From the NCBI RefSeq assembly GCF_020510585.1, contig NZ_CP075190.1, positions 1,362,001 through 1,426,000 of the forward strand: a stretch of DNA of 64,000 nt. Direction: 5' to 3'. Every line of letters begins with the position of its first letter. Position 1 is the stretch's first letter. Source of the stretch: Ferribacterium limneticum. GTDB taxonomy: Bacteria > Pseudomonadota > Gammaproteobacteria > Burkholderiales > Rhodocyclaceae. Position numbers and translations under genes: made by a program. Below are positions 8,045-15,915 of the stretch, in pieces. The notes beneath the pieces were generated by a model. The model was not told where the DNA came from. It saw only the letters and a program-made list of their open reading frames with translations, and searched no databases.

Positions 8045-8450
8045 CCTCGCGCAGTTCGCACCAGTATTCGAGGACGAGGCCGTAGCGCGGCTCGTAGGCA
8101 TGGTTCAGCCCGGTAAAGCCGTAGCTGCCGGCAGGGACCGGCGGATAGGCGTAGGTCGCCTGGTGAATGAGCGGGCGGCCGTCGACGTCATCGTGCCGGG
8201 CGTAGGTGTAGAGCTTGATGCTGGCGAGGTCTGCCGGTTCGCTGCGAAAAACGATACGGAACTGCAGGTAGGAGCCGAAATCGACCGGCGCCACGGTGTA
8301 GGGCGAGGCGGTGGGTCGGGCTTCGACAGTCTTGGTCTCGCCGCCGTAGGTGACGTGGCAGGCCACAATCTCGCCCGCCCCAGCGTGAGTGGTCGCGGTG
8401 CCGAGGAGCAGGGCGCCAATCAGCGCCCGGCCGTTAGCGCGGAGTGCCAC
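8031..8450 (-). CDS. Hypothetical exported protein
   Basis: A 139-residue protein with a signal peptide (residues 1-25, cleavage near AGAGE) and a beta-rich mature domain: EIVACHVTYGGETKTVEARPT at the start, LQFRIVFRSEPADLASIKLYTYARH in the middle, and LEYWCELREAISK at the end. Two cysteines may form a disulfide. It overlaps the upstream MliC/YbaY gene by 17 bases and the downstream CapA-like gene by four, so all three should be co-translated. I do not recognise a named family; an envelope role is likely from the export signal and neighbours. Confidence 0.65.
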   Translation of the reverse strand: MALRANGRALIGALLLGTATTHAGAGEIVACHVTYGGETKTVEARPTASPYTVAPVDFGSYLQFRIVFRSEPADLASIKLYTYARHDDVDGRPLIHQATYAYPPVPAGSYGFTGLNHAYEPRYGLVLEYWCELREAISK

Positions 8451-9117
8451 GGCTCGCTGGTTTCAGCACGATGTCGACCGGAACCGGCTGGCCATTTTTT
8501 GTCGCCGGAGTCGGTTTGGCACTGGCGAAAAGCAGTTTGCCGCCAGCCTCGATGCGGGCGCTGACGGTGGCGTTGGCCTTCTTGCCCATCAGGTCGCGGT
8601 CCACCGTCGCATTGAAGGCAATCGGCACTTGTGCGCCGTTCAGTTCGTAACGCTGATCGGCCAGCGTACGCTGGCCGGACTGGATGCGAATCTTGAGGAT
8701 GGCGTTGGGCGGCAGGGCGACGCGGGCGCGGTAGGTGACCTTGCCGGCGATGTCGATGAAGCTGCTGGCCGCTGCTGGCTGCGCTGCGGCCTGCGGCATG
8801 ACAGGCGCCACGCTGCCACGCGAACAGCGGCGCAGGTTGCCCTTGCCGTCTTCCAGAATGGCGTCGTCGCCCTTGGTGGCCAGGCGAATGTCGCCGCTGC
8901 GATAGAGCGCGCCCGAGGCGGCCGGCACTTGCGGCAAAACGACCGCTTCGTCGGCGAAATGCAGGGTTGCCTGCGGTCGACTGGAAATATCGGCCGAAAA
9001 TGAAATGTCGATGCGGCTTCCGTTGTCGCAGGTGTAGGCGATGGGCTCGTCACCGGCGAAGGCGCAAAAAGGGACGAGCAATGCCAGCAGCAGTGCCGGC
9101 AGGGGGCGGAGGTTCAT
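8434..9117 (-). CDS. Periplasmic MliC-YbaY two-domain protein
   Basis: A 227-residue exported protein. Signal peptide (1-21), then an MliC-like domain at about 25-90 ([46 protein letters not shown]), the fold of C-type lysozyme inhibitors. An alanine linker is followed by a YbaY-like domain at about 120-220 ([47 protein letters not shown]). The start at 9117 makes an ATGA overlap with bpt. The linkage to lysozyme defence is inferred from the first domain only; the CxxC-type residues of classical MliC are partly absent. Confidence 0.7.
   Translation of the reverse strand: MNLRPLPALLLALLVPFCAFAGDEPIAYTCDNGSRIDISFSADISSRPQATLHFADEAVVLPQVPAASGALYRSGDIRLATKGDDAILEDGKGNLRRCSRGSVAPVMPQAAAQPAAASSFIDIAGKVTYRARVALPPNAILKIRIQSGQRTLADQRYELNGAQVPIAFNATVDRDLMGKKANATVSARIEAGGKLLFASAKPTPATKNGQPVPVDIVLKPASRGTPR
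8971..9007 (+). repeat. Dispersed uptake-like repeat, diverged copy
   Basis: GCGGTCGACTGGAAATATCGGCC, AAAATGAAAT spread across this interval: two mismatches in the core but all downstream blocks kept. Lies inside the MliC-YbaY gene. Confidence 0.6.
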
Positions 9118-9857
9118 GGGTTTTCCGGTTTGGGGAGGGGAATCCAGCGCCCGTCGAGCAGACCTTCGATGGGCTGGAAGGCCGATTTGTAGGCCATCTT
9201 GCGGCTTTCGGCAATCCAGTAGCCGAGATACAGGTAGGGCAGACCCAGGGCATTGCACTGGGCGGCCTGCCACAGGATGTTGTAGGTGCCGAAACTGGCG
9301 TTCGGGACATCCGGATCGTAAAACGTATAGACCGACGACAGGCCGTCGTCGAGGACGTCGATGAGGCTCACCATGCGCACGATGCCGTTTTCCGAGAACT
9401 CGACCAGCCGGGTGTCGACGCGGCTTTGCAGGAGGAACTGGGCGTACTGGTCATGGCTGTCCTCGTCCATGCCGCCGCCCGGGTGGCGGGCCTGCTGGTA
9501 ACGGTTGTAGAGCGCGTAATGCTCGTCGTAGTAAAGCAGCGGCAGTTCGCGGGCGCGCAGGTTGGCGTGGTGCTTCGACGCCCGGCGCTGGCTGCGATTG
9601 GGTTGCAACTCGGCAACCGGCAGGCGCACCGGCACGCAGGCCTGGCAGTTGTCGCAATGTGGCCGGTAGGTGAAGATGCCGCTGCGCCTGAAGCCGGCGC
9701 GGACCAGCGCGCTGTAAATCTCGCTGTCGATCAGGTGGGCCGGCGTTGCCACTTGCGAACGCGCCTCGCGGTCGGCCAGGTAGCTGCACGGATAGGGCGA
9801 CGTGGCGTAGTACTGGAGCAGCGAGAAGGGCAGTTCGGCGTCGTCAGGCTGGGCCAT
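9114..9857 (-). CDS. bpt: Aspartate/glutamate leucyltransferase
   Basis: A 247-residue Bpt (bacterial Ate1-like) enzyme, which transfers leucine from Leu-tRNA to N-terminal Asp or Glu, marking proteins for ClpS/ClpAP. The N-terminal cysteine cluster is present: PYPCSYL (Cys24) and [12 protein letters not shown] (Cys68, 71, 74). The GNAT-like C-terminal half has [17 protein letters not shown] and YLYLGYWI followed by [11 protein letters not shown]. The gene lies four bases downstream of aat, so both leucyl-transferases of the N-degron pathway are co-transcribed. Assignment is secure. Confidence 0.95.
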   Translation of the reverse strand: MAQPDDAELPFSLLQYYATSPYPCSYLADREARSQVATPAHLIDSEIYSALVRAGFRRSGIFTYRPHCDNCQACVPVRLPVAELQPNRSQRRASKHHANLRARELPLLYYDEHYALYNRYQQARHPGGGMDEDSHDQYAQFLLQSRVDTRLVEFSENGIVRMVSLIDVLDDGLSSVYTFYDPDVPNASFGTYNILWQAAQCNALGLPYLYLGYWIAESRKMAYKSAFQPIEGLLDGRWIPLPKPENP

Positions 9858-9860
9858 GGC

Positions 9861-10565
9861 TTACCACGCGAGATCGAGTTGGTCGGTCGACCAGTGGGCG
9901 CGCGACGAGGCAGCTGCGGTCAACGCCGACAATCGGGTCAAAAAGGCGTCGCGCGGAATTTCGCGGGCGCCGAGCGAGGCGAGGTGGTCGGTATGCATCT
10001 GACAGTCGATCATGCCCAGTTGGTTGCTCACAAGATAACGCACGAGGTGGGCGAAAGCGACCTTCGATGCGTCAGTCCGCCGGGAGAACATCGATTCGCC
10101 GTAGAACATCCGACCAATGGCCAGCCCGTACAGGCCACCGACCAGCGTGTCTCCCTCGTAACTTTCGACCGAATGCGCCCAGCCGAGTTCATGCAGGCGG
10201 ACGTAGGCTTCCTTCATTTCCGGCGTGATCCAGGTGCCATCCTGGCCGTCGCGCGGCGTTGTGGCGCAGGCAGCCATGACGCCGGCAAAATCGGTGTCGA
10301 AGCGGACCGCGAATTTCCCGGCGCGCAGGGTTTTCCGCAGCGAGCGGGTCAGCCGGAATTCTTCGGGAAAAAGCACCATGCGCGGATCGGGCGAGTACCA
10401 CAGCGGCAGGCCATCGACCGTTCCCCACGGGAAAATGCCTTGCCGGTAGGCGGCTAGCAGGCGGTCGGGCTGCAGGCCGCCGCCGACGGCAAGCAGGCCG
10501 CCCATTTCTTCCCGGGCCATGTCGACCGGCGGAAAAAGGTCGTGCGGGCCGAGAAACGGGATCAT
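9861..10565 (-). CDS. aat: Leucyl/phenylalanyl-tRNA-protein transferase
   Basis: A 234-residue Aat enzyme, which adds Leu or Phe to proteins with N-terminal Lys or Arg as primary degron recognition in the ClpS/ClpAP pathway. Family landmarks: FPPVD at the start, GGLLAVGGGLQPDRLLAAYRQGIFPW, WYSPDPRMVLF, HELGWAHSVE, GGLYGLAIGRMFYGESMFS and IDCQMHTDHLASLGAREI. Length matches the family. First gene of the aat-bpt-MliC/YbaY run on the reverse strand, 16 bases from the fbpC stop. Confidence 0.96.
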   Translation of the reverse strand: MIPFLGPHDLFPPVDMAREEMGGLLAVGGGLQPDRLLAAYRQGIFPWGTVDGLPLWYSPDPRMVLFPEEFRLTRSLRKTLRAGKFAVRFDTDFAGVMAACATTPRDGQDGTWITPEMKEAYVRLHELGWAHSVESYEGDTLVGGLYGLAIGRMFYGESMFSRRTDASKVAFAHLVRYLVSNQLGMIDCQMHTDHLASLGAREIPRDAFLTRLSALTAAASSRAHWSTDQLDLAW

Positions 10566-10581
10566 GCGCGATCGTTAAAAA

Positions 10582-11730
10582 CTAGCTGGCACTGCTATTG
10601 GCCAGCCAGGTGATCGGCTTGGCCTGTTGTTCGAGCTTGATTTCGCAGGCCGGATCGTCGCATTCCTCATGCTTCATGAAGGCGATGACGTGGTCGGCAT
10701 CGAGCCGGATGCCAATTTTCTCGCCGAGCGCATGATTGTGGTGCGATGGAACCAGCGACAAGACCTGCGTGCCGCTGGCCAGGCGCAGCGTGTACAGGAT
10801 GTCGGCGCCACGGAAAGCCTTGTTCAGAACCTCGGCCTGGACGGCACTGGTGTCGTCATGCACGATGTCATCGGGTCGCAACAGTACGTCGACCTTGCAA
10901 CCGTTGTCGCAGGCGGCGCAGGTTTCGTTGCACTCGACCGGCGTGTCGGAAATCAGCGTGCCCAGTTCCATGCGCACGCTGTTGTTGTCGCCGACCGTGC
11001 CGGTAACCAGCACGCCCTGACCGATAAAGTCGGCAACGAAACGATTGGCCGGGCGGTGGTAAAGGTTGTACGGCACATCCCACTGCTGGATGCGGCCTTC
11101 GTACATGATGCCGATCTCGTCGGCCATGGCGAAGGCTTCGTGCTGGTCGTGCGTGACCATGACCGCCGTCGACCCCTCGCGCTTGAGAATTTCGCGCACC
11201 TCGGCCGACAGCCGCTCGCGCAGGCCGACATCGAGGTTGGAAAACGGCTCGTCGAGGAGGATCAGTTCCGGCCGCGGCGCCAGGGCGCGGGCCAGCGCCA
11301 CGCGCTGCTGCTGGCCGCCGGAAAGCTCATGCGGAAACTTGCTGCCCTGACCGTGCAGGCCGACCGTCGCCAGCAACTGGCGGACGCGTAGATGGGCGTC
11401 CTCGCCCGGGTTGCGACCAAGGCCGAAGGCAACATTCGCTTCGATCGAAAGGTGGGGAAACAGCGCGTAATCCTGAAAAACCATGCCGATCCGCCGCTTC
11501 TCGGGCGAAACGCGCTGACCGGCTCGGCTGACAACTTTGCCGTGCAAGCGGATTTCGCCGCCGGCGATGTCCTCGAAACCGGCAATACAGCGCAGCAAGG
11601 TCGTCTTGCCGCAACCGGAGGGACCAAGCAGGCAGGCGATGCTGCCGGCTTCGAGCTGGAAGTTAACGCCGTCGACGACGGTGTGGTTGCCGTAACGCTG
11701 GACGACGCCATTTAGTTCAAGTTGGGCCAT
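10582..11730 (-). CDS. fbpC: Ferric iron ABC transporter ATPase, with cysteine-rich insert
   Basis: A 382-residue ATP-binding subunit. Walker A is GPSGCGKT at 36-43, the signature is LSGGQQQR, and Walker B is [12 protein letters not shown]. The C-terminal TOBE-like region (VLLRPDDIV) identifies the iron/sulfate/polyamine importer class. Its partners are the divergent permease (11761) and the binding protein (14145). Unusual features: a CX3CX2CX3C motif ([15 protein letters not shown] 10897-10932) just before the TOBE strand, and another cysteine pair near the C-terminus (ECDDPACE). These could bind iron or an Fe-S cluster and report iron status, but that is inference. Confidence 0.88.
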   Translation of the reverse strand: MAQLELNGVVQRYGNHTVVDGVNFQLEAGSIACLLGPSGCGKTTLLRCIAGFEDIAGGEIRLHGKVVSRAGQRVSPEKRRIGMVFQDYALFPHLSIEANVAFGLGRNPGEDAHLRVRQLLATVGLHGQGSKFPHELSGGQQQRVALARALAPRPELILLDEPFSNLDVGLRERLSAEVREILKREGSTAVMVTHDQHEAFAMADEIGIMYEGRIQQWDVPYNLYHRPANRFVADFIGQGVLVTGTVGDNNSVRMELGTLISDTPVECNETCAACDNGCKVDVLLRPDDIVHDDTSAVQAEVLNKAFRGADILYTLRLASGTQVLSLVPSHHNHALGEKIGIRLDADHVIAFMKHEECDDPACEIKLEQQAKPITWLANSSAS

Positions 11731-11737
11731 AGCGGTC

Positions 11738-11756
11738 GATTATAATTCGCATTCAC
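11738..11756. promoter_or_regulatory. Possible Fur box between fbpC and fbpB
   Basis: GATTATAATTCGCATTCAC lies in the 30-base gap between the divergent starts. It keeps the GATwAT..AATtcgCATT shape of betaproteobacterial Fur sites but with several mismatches. Confidence 0.4.
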
Positions 11757-11760
11757 ATAC

Positions 11761-13398
11761 ATGCGCACCGCCCATTATTCCCCCCTGCTGACGGTCGGAA
11801 TCGTCGTCGCCCTGCTCGCTGGATTGCCGGTGGCCAGCGTCGGCCTCAATCTCTTTGTTGGCGGCACCAGCGCTACCTGGTCGCATCTAGCCGACACCGT
11901 ACTTTCCGAATACATCGCCAATTCGTTGTGGCTGTGCCTCGGCGTCGGTTGCGGCGTTGGCATCGTTGGCGTGGCGACGGCCTGGCTGACGGCCATGCAC
12001 GAATTCCCCGGCCGGCGTTTCTTCGAATGGGCCATGGTCCTGCCACTGGCCGTTCCAGCCTATGTCATGGCCTACGTCTACACCGATTTCCTGCAGTTCG
12101 TCGGCCCGGTGCAAACCTTTCTGCGCGACACCTTCGGCTGGGAACACGGTGACTACTGGTTCCCGGACATTCGCACCTTGCCCGGCGCCATGCTGATGTT
12201 CGTCAGCGTGCTTTATCCCTACGTTTACCTGCTCGCCCGCACCGCCTTTCTCGAACGCGCCAGCGGCATGCTGGAAGCTGCGCGAACGCTGGGCATGGGG
12301 CCATGGCGGGGCTTCTTCGCCGTATCCCTGCCGCTGGCCCGGCCGGCCATCGTCGCCGGCATCGCCTTGGCGCTCATGGAAACGCTGGCCGACTACGGTA
12401 CTGTCGCCTATTTCGCGGTCAATACTTTTACTACCGGCATTTACCGCGCCTGGTTTTCGCTCGGCGACCGTGTCGCTGCCGCCCAACTGGCCGCCATGCT
12501 GCTCGCCTTCGTACTTTTCCTGCTCATGGCCGAGCGGACCTCGCGCGGCCGGGCCCGTTATCACAACACGACCGGCCGCAACCGGCCGATGGCTGGTGCC
12601 CACTTGCGCGGCCCGGCCGCCTGGCTGGCGACACTGGCCTGTGCCATCCCCTTGTTGCTCGGCTTCATTCTGCCGGCGATATTGCTCCTCAAAATGGCCC
12701 TGACCGAAGGTGATGCCCAGTTCGGCGAACGTTTCCTGATGCTCGCCCGTAACAGTTTCGTGCTGGCCGGCGTGACCGCCGCCATCGCTGTCCTGCTCGC
12801 CCTGCTCATGGGCTATGGTGCCCGCCTGGCGAAAACGACCTTCGCCAATGGCTTGAACCGCCTCGTCGGTCTGGGCTACGCCGTGCCGGGGGCGGTAATC
12901 GCCGTTGGCGTGCTGATTCCGGTGACGCGTCTCGATAACTGGCTGGCCGGCCAATGGGAGCTGTGGTTTGGCCATAACCCCGGCCTGTTGCTGACTGGCG
13001 GCATCGCCGCGCTGATCTACGCCTATCTCGTGCGTTTCCTCGCCGTGGCCCTGCACACGGTTGAATCCAGCCTGGCCAAGATCACTCCGAACATGGACGA
13101 CGCAGCGCGCAGCCTGGGCCTGGGGCAGGGCGAAACCCTGCGCCGGGTACATGTGCCGATGCTGCGCGGCAGTCTGCTGACGGCTGGTTTGCTGGTTTTC
13201 GTCGATGTGATGAAGGAGTTGCCGGCCACTCTGGTCATGCGGCCTTTCAATTTCGATACGCTGGCCACGCAGGCCTACACGCTGGCCTCGGATGAACGGC
13301 TGGCCGAGGCATCGACTGCCGCCTTGGCCATCGTCGCGGTGGGCTTGTTGCCGCTGATCGCCCTGTCGCGGCAGATTACGGCAGCGCGCCGGCGCTAG
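11761..13398 (+). CDS. fbpB: Ferric iron ABC transporter permease
   Basis: A 545-residue double-length permease with about 12 transmembrane helices, two fused copies of the binding-protein-dependent transport domain. Each half carries an EAA loop: EAARTLGMGPWRGFFAVSLPLARPAI at about 165-190 and DAARSLGLGQGETLRRVHVPMLRGSL at about 445-470. Fused permeases of this size are typical of FbpB/SfuB iron importers. The ATG at 11761 is only 30 bases from the fbpC start, with no clear ribosome-binding site upstream, so translation may be leaderless or begin internally. Works with FbpC (divergent) and FbpA (downstream, reverse). Confidence 0.88.
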   Translation: MRTAHYSPLLTVGIVVALLAGLPVASVGLNLFVGGTSATWSHLADTVLSEYIANSLWLCLGVGCGVGIVGVATAWLTAMHEFPGRRFFEWAMVLPLAVPAYVMAYVYTDFLQFVGPVQTFLRDTFGWEHGDYWFPDIRTLPGAMLMFVSVLYPYVYLLARTAFLERASGMLEAARTLGMGPWRGFFAVSLPLARPAIVAGIALALMETLADYGTVAYFAVNTFTTGIYRAWFSLGDRVAAAQLAAMLLAFVLFLLMAERTSRGRARYHNTTGRNRPMAGAHLRGPAAWLATLACAIPLLLGFILPAILLLKMALTEGDAQFGERFLMLARNSFVLAGVTAAIAVLLALLMGYGARLAKTTFANGLNRLVGLGYAVPGAVIAVGVLIPVTRLDNWLAGQWELWFGHNPGLLLTGGIAALIYAYLVRFLAVALHTVESSLAKITPNMDDAARSLGLGQGETLRRVHVPMLRGSLLTAGLLVFVDVMKELPATLVMRPFNFDTLATQAYTLASDERLAEASTAALAIVAVGLLPLIALSRQITAARRR

Positions 13399-13437
13399 CC
13401 GGCTTTCTTCAGTTCTGACCTGGTGTCAGGCAGACCG

Positions 13438-14079
13438 CTAGCGCCTGTCGGAAACCTGTGGCGAAGCGTCCGGGTTCTCGTTTTCGTCCAGGAAAAGCAA
13501 GTCCATGCTTAGTAGACTGGTATCGGTTCCGAAGTCACTTGGCTTCTCGGTGTCGTCGGTCGGGGGAAACGTATCGGAATTTGAAAATTCGATGAGGTTG
13601 CCCGGTTTGCTTTCAGGTAGCGGCGGATCAATGGCTACTGCGGTCGGCGGAGGCATGTCGGAGGGGGTGAATTCGACGATGTTGTCCGGCTTGATTTCGG
13701 AAGGTGGCGGCGTGACGACTTCGTCGGGCAAGGAAACATCCGGAGTCTCAGGGGGGGGCGTGACACCCTCGAGTGGCATGGCACCTTTTTGCAGCAGCAG
13801 ATCAGCGATGTCCTGGTGCCCTTTTCTCAAGGCCAGCCGCAGTGGCGCTCCCGGTCCGTCGCTAGTGATAGCGTTTGGATTGGCGCCACGATTCAGCAAC
13901 TCGCGAACAATGGCCAGATTGCCTTCAAAACAGGCGGTGCGCAGTGGCAGGCCACTGTAGCCGTGCATGTCGGGCATCTCGATGTCATCGCCATCGTCCA
14001 GCGCAGTAAGTACGCCACTCAAGCTGCCGGCGCGGATGGCATTGATCAGTTTATTCTTGGTGAAGCTTTTGACGGTCAT
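13438..14079 (-). CDS. Ankyrin-repeat protein with duplicated acidic proline-rich tail
   Basis: A 213-residue protein without a signal peptide. Residues about 10-105 hold three ankyrin repeats (GSLSGVLTALDDGDDIEMPD, YSGLPLRTACFEGNLAIVRELLNRGANPNA, APLRLALRKGHQDIADLLLQKGA). The rest is acidic and proline-rich and contains a tandem duplication: KPDNIVEFTPSDMPPPT and KPGNLIEFSNSDTFPPT. It separates fbpB from fbpA, on the fbpA strand. Ankyrin repeats bind proteins; the partner is unknown. A run of eight G/C at 13751-13758 lies inside the coding region and could slip. Confidence 0.75.
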   Translation of the reverse strand: MTVKSFTKNKLINAIRAGSLSGVLTALDDGDDIEMPDMHGYSGLPLRTACFEGNLAIVRELLNRGANPNAITSDGPGAPLRLALRKGHQDIADLLLQKGAMPLEGVTPPPETPDVSLPDEVVTPPPSEIKPDNIVEFTPSDMPPPTAVAIDPPLPESKPGNLIEFSNSDTFPPTDDTEKPSDFGTDTSLLSMDLLFLDENENPDASPQVSDRR

Positions 14080-14144
14080 GTTCCAGTTGTTCCGTAGGCC
14101 CCGGGAATTGTAGGGAATTGCCGGGGCTTTGGCGAGAACTGGTG

Positions 14145-15161
14145 TTACTTGAAGCCGGCCCGGTCGAAAATGATCTGGGCCTTGGTCTGATGCATGGCGA
14201 GGTTCTTGACCGGCAATTTGTCAGCCTTGAATTTGCCCATGGCATCCAGTGCAGGATTCGCCACTTTTACGCTGTCGACCGCAGGCCATTCGTTGTTGCC
14301 ATCGGCGAAATAGCGCTGTGCCTGATCGGAGACCAGGTATTCGAGGAACTGGACGGCTGCCTCGCGGTGCGGTGCGGTCTTCAGCATGCCGCCGCCGGAA
14401 ACATTGATGTGGGCACCATTTCCGCCCTGGTCCGGCCAGACGATGCCGACCCGTTCCATCATTTTGAGCTCTTCCATCTTGGTCGAGCGGAGCAGGCGAG
14501 CCACGTAGTAGGTATTGGAAATGGCCACGCCGCATTCGCCGGCGGCAACCGCCTTGATCTGGTCGGTGTCGCCACCCTTGGGGGCACGGGCGAAATTGGC
14601 CACCATGCCGCGGGCCAGTTCTTCAGCCTTCGCTTCGCCCTGGTGGGCGATGATCGATGCCATCAGCGACAGGTTGTAGGGGTGCGAACCGGAGCGCGAG
14701 CAGAACTTGCCCTTCAGCTTAGGGTTGGCCAGGTCGGCATAGTTCTGGACATCTTCCGGCTTGACCGAGAGTTTGTTGTAAACGATCACGCGTGCCCGTG
14801 TCGAAAACGAAAACCAGTCCTCTGTGCGCAAGTGGGCCGGGATGCGCGATTCCAGTAGTTTCGAGGAAACCGGAGCGAACAGGCCAAGTTCATGGGCTTT
14901 TGCCAGCCGGGCTGCATCGACGGTCAGGAAAATGTCGGCCGGGCTGTTGGCGCCTTCGTTCTTGATCCGCTCAAGCAGCTCGTCTTCCTTGCCTTCGATA
15001 CGGTTGATCTTGATGCCGGTCTGTTGTGTGAAGTTGGCATAGAGCGCCTCATCCGTCTGGTAATGGCGGGCGGAATACAGATTGAGGATTTTTTCTTCGG
15101 CAAACGCCGGGTAGGCAACGGTGAGGGTTGCGGCGGCGATCAGGGCGGGCATCAGCTTCAT
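14145..15161 (-). CDS. fbpA: Periplasmic ferric iron-binding protein
   Basis: A 338-residue extracellular binding protein of the FbpA/FutA family. Signal peptide (1-21), then LNLYSARHYQTDEALYANFTQQTGIKINRIEGKEDELLERI, the classical opening with iron-ligand Tyr/His near residues 30-35, and SNTYYVARLL with the adjacent tyrosines that ligate Fe(III). ADIFLTVDAARLAKAHELGLF is also typical. It delivers iron to FbpB/FbpC. Two Fur-like sites lie just upstream, supporting iron-repressed expression. The ankyrin gene is downstream in the same direction. Confidence 0.92.
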   Translation of the reverse strand: MKLMPALIAAATLTVAYPAFAEEKILNLYSARHYQTDEALYANFTQQTGIKINRIEGKEDELLERIKNEGANSPADIFLTVDAARLAKAHELGLFAPVSSKLLESRIPAHLRTEDWFSFSTRARVIVYNKLSVKPEDVQNYADLANPKLKGKFCSRSGSHPYNLSLMASIIAHQGEAKAEELARGMVANFARAPKGGDTDQIKAVAAGECGVAISNTYYVARLLRSTKMEELKMMERVGIVWPDQGGNGAHINVSGGGMLKTAPHREAAVQFLEYLVSDQAQRYFADGNNEWPAVDSVKVANPALDAMGKFKADKLPVKNLAMHQTKAQIIFDRAGFK

Positions 15162-15176
15162 GCGGGAACTCCGACT

Positions 15177-15195
15177 GGATATGAGAATTGTTCCA
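15177..15195. promoter_or_regulatory. Second possible Fur-like site before fbpA
   Basis: GGATATGAGAATTGTTCC resembles one half of a Fur box (ATGAGAAT) and lies about 15 bases upstream of the fbpA start codon. Weaker than the site at 15221. Confidence 0.35.
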
Positions 15196-15220
15196 GTTTA
15201 CTGGCTGTGTGGCGACTTGT

Positions 15221-15239
15221 AAATGAGAACGATTATCTT
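15221..15239. promoter_or_regulatory. Fur box upstream of fbpA
   Basis: On the fbpA strand the site reads GATAATCGTTCTCATTT, close to the Fur consensus GATAATGATTCTCATT common in betaproteobacteria. It is 60 bases upstream of the fbpA start, a normal place to block the promoter. Expected effect: repression by Fe(II)-Fur. Confidence 0.7.
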
Positions 15240-15248
15240 CTTGCGGCA

Positions 15249-15282
15249 TAAAAAAAGCGGCATGCAAGCCGCTTCTGTTTTT
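15249..15282 (-). terminator. Rho-independent terminator after the NlpC/P60 gene
   Basis: A hairpin AAGCGGC / GCCGCTT around the loop TTGCAT, with a run of T on the reverse strand and T-rich sequence on the other, so it may act in both directions. Five bases past the stop of the C40 peptidase gene. Confidence 0.8.
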
Positions 15283-15286
15283 CTGT

Positions 15287-15796
15287 TTAATTGCCTTCGA
15301 GTATTCGTCGCGCCCCGTTGTAGCGGGCCATCCAGTAGCTGCTATCCATGTTCTCGACGCGGACTTCGGCGCCGGTGCGGGGGGCGTGCAGGAAGTGGTT
15401 GTCGCCAAGATAAATGCCGACGTGCGAAAAAGTACGGCGCATGGTGTTGAAAAATACCAGATCGCCCGGTTTCAACTGGTTGGCGTCGACCTGCTGGCCA
15501 ACTTCGCTCATTTCGCGTGCCGTCCGTGGCAGGCTGGCACCGATGCTGTCCTTGAAGACGAGGCGGACGAAACCGCTGCAATCGAGGCCGCTGCTTTCGT
15601 CATTGCCACCCCAGCGATAGCGCACGCCAACCAGCTTCAAGCCTTGCAGGATGACATCCTGAGCGGCGTTGGTGTAACGTTCAAAAAACGACTGTTGCTC
15701 ATCGGGTTTGCGAATTGACTCTGCAGCCGAAGGCGCACCGATCCCGCCGAGGAGCAGCGAGGAAGCAAGCAGTAGCGAAACCAGTACTTTATGCAT
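15287..15796 (-). CDS. NlpC/P60 (C40) peptidoglycan hydrolase
   Basis: A 169-residue exported protein: signal peptide (1-25), then a single NlpC/P60 domain from about residue 50. The catalytic cysteine is in GLDCSGFVRLVF, the histidine in FSHVGIYLGD, and the third polar residue is His in FLHAP. The start at 15796 gives a clean signal peptide (MHKVLVSLLLASSLLLGG); the longer frame to 15868 has no reason to be used. It would cleave peptide stems of murein, likely between D-Glu and diaminopimelate. Stand-alone gene with its own terminator, divergent from the acuI-like gene. Confidence 0.9.
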   Translation of the reverse strand: MHKVLVSLLLASSLLLGGIGAPSAAESIRKPDEQQSFFERYTNAAQDVILQGLKLVGVRYRWGGNDESSGLDCSGFVRLVFKDSIGASLPRTAREMSEVGQQVDANQLKPGDLVFFNTMRRTFSHVGIYLGDNHFLHAPRTGAEVRVENMDSSYWMARYNGARRILEGN

Positions 15797-15915
15797 AGCT
15801 GCCGAATATATTTGAAAAGCAGTCGGCTGTAAAGGCGATGAAAATTCACCGGCTGCAACTATGTTCATCCTCCGTAATTATGAATACAATTTCCTTCCCG
15901 AGGCGTGAGGCAAAC

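Noticed and set aside
8461..8504. Further copy of the dispersed repeat
   Set aside because: GTCGACCGGAACCGGCTGGCC then TTTTTT keeps only part of the core and spacing; too diverged to count.
8967..10457. 496-residue forward open frame
   Set aside because: Antisense to bpt and aat, both secure genes.
11887..13152. 421-residue reverse-strand open frame
   Set aside because: Antisense to the fbpB permease; rich in Gly/Gln/His with no fold.
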